Below are positions 29,350-29,411 of a stretch of DNA of 29,411 nucleotides, piece by piece. The position numbers were made by a program, and so were the translations under genes. Below the pieces are notes generated by a model. It was given only the letters and a program-made list of their open reading frames with translations. It made no database searches and was not told where the DNA came from. Where the stretch lies: positions 1 to 29,411 of the forward strand of contig CAXNAA020000082.1 in the NCBI GenBank assembly GCA_964200075.2, given 5' to 3'. The stretch is from Sphacelaria rigidula (lineage: Eukaryota; Phaeophyceae; Sphacelariales). The first letter of the stretch is position 1. Each line of letters starts with the position of its first letter.

Positions 29350-29411
29350 CGCCCCACGGCGCGCCCCCCCACGCCCTCCGCAGCGTGGACGGCCCCCCCG
29401 CCCCCAACCCC
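29316..29411. other. Poly-C run and GC-rich contig end, likely artefact
   Basis: A 33-nt C homopolymer is followed by about 60 nt composed almost only of C and G with C runs, ending the window. The composition is unlike anything else here and resembles sequencing or assembly breakdown at a contig end. Confidence 0.75.

Larger units (their letters stand above)
26618..29411. other. Downstream region without a recognised gene
   Basis: It has short frames on both strands and small repeats but no protein pattern I recognise. The only mildly exon-like object is at 28712-28810 (listed). The right end is low-complexity. Confidence 0.5.

Overview
The window reads as intron-rich nuclear DNA of a eukaryote: GT-AG introns split every gene I could recognise, and long non-coding stretches carry a non-LTR retrotransposon, tRNA-derived SINEs and other dispersed repeats. 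There are no operons, ribosome-binding sites, rRNA genes or CRISPR arrays. GC content near 50%, large introns and a plant/algal-style LINE would fit a brown alga or another intron-rich stramenopile. That is inference; no sequence here fixes the taxon. The extreme right end (33-C run and odd GC-rich tail) looks like a damaged contig end.

Three protein genes could be assembled by eye from exons with compatible splice phases. (1) Plus strand, 2291-3206: the 3' part of a Lines/LINS1-family gene (C-terminal domain, two exons). Its upstream exons were not found. (2) Minus strand, 5154-3378: a small gene of probably four exons, with an N-terminal signal-anchor segment and a PPC-type (pre-peptidase C-terminal) beta-sandwich domain. 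(3) Plus strand, 5536-26617: a homologue of PCID2 / Thp1 / plant EER5, the PCI-domain subunit of the TREX-2 mRNA-export complex. It is about 21 kb long for roughly 1.2 kb of coding sequence; eleven exons were found, and at least one N-terminal exon is missing between 5689 and 14375. The PPC gene is tail-to-tail with Lines (171 bp between stops) and head-to-head with PCID2 (381 bp between start codons).

Most of the window is PCID2 intron. The 5689-14375 interval holds a 67-bp tandem duplication, a hairpin cluster, two copies of a dispersed repeat and a full tRNA-derived SINE. The 7.1-kb intron 14470-21533 holds an ATT microsatellite, a truncated SINE and an antisense decayed LINE (about 21.26 to 17.3 kb) that is itself interrupted by a third SINE copy. 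Downstream exons are closely spaced from 21534 to 26617. A possible cassette exon at 25282-25370 would change the C-terminus if used. The last 2.8 kb contains no recognisable gene.

The observations most worth checking are the stretched PCID2 gene, the PPC gene and its bidirectional promoter, the SINE-in-LINE nest with tRNA-Gln-like heads, and two PAM2-like (poly(A)-binding-protein-binding) peptide motifs in the 5' part of the LINE.
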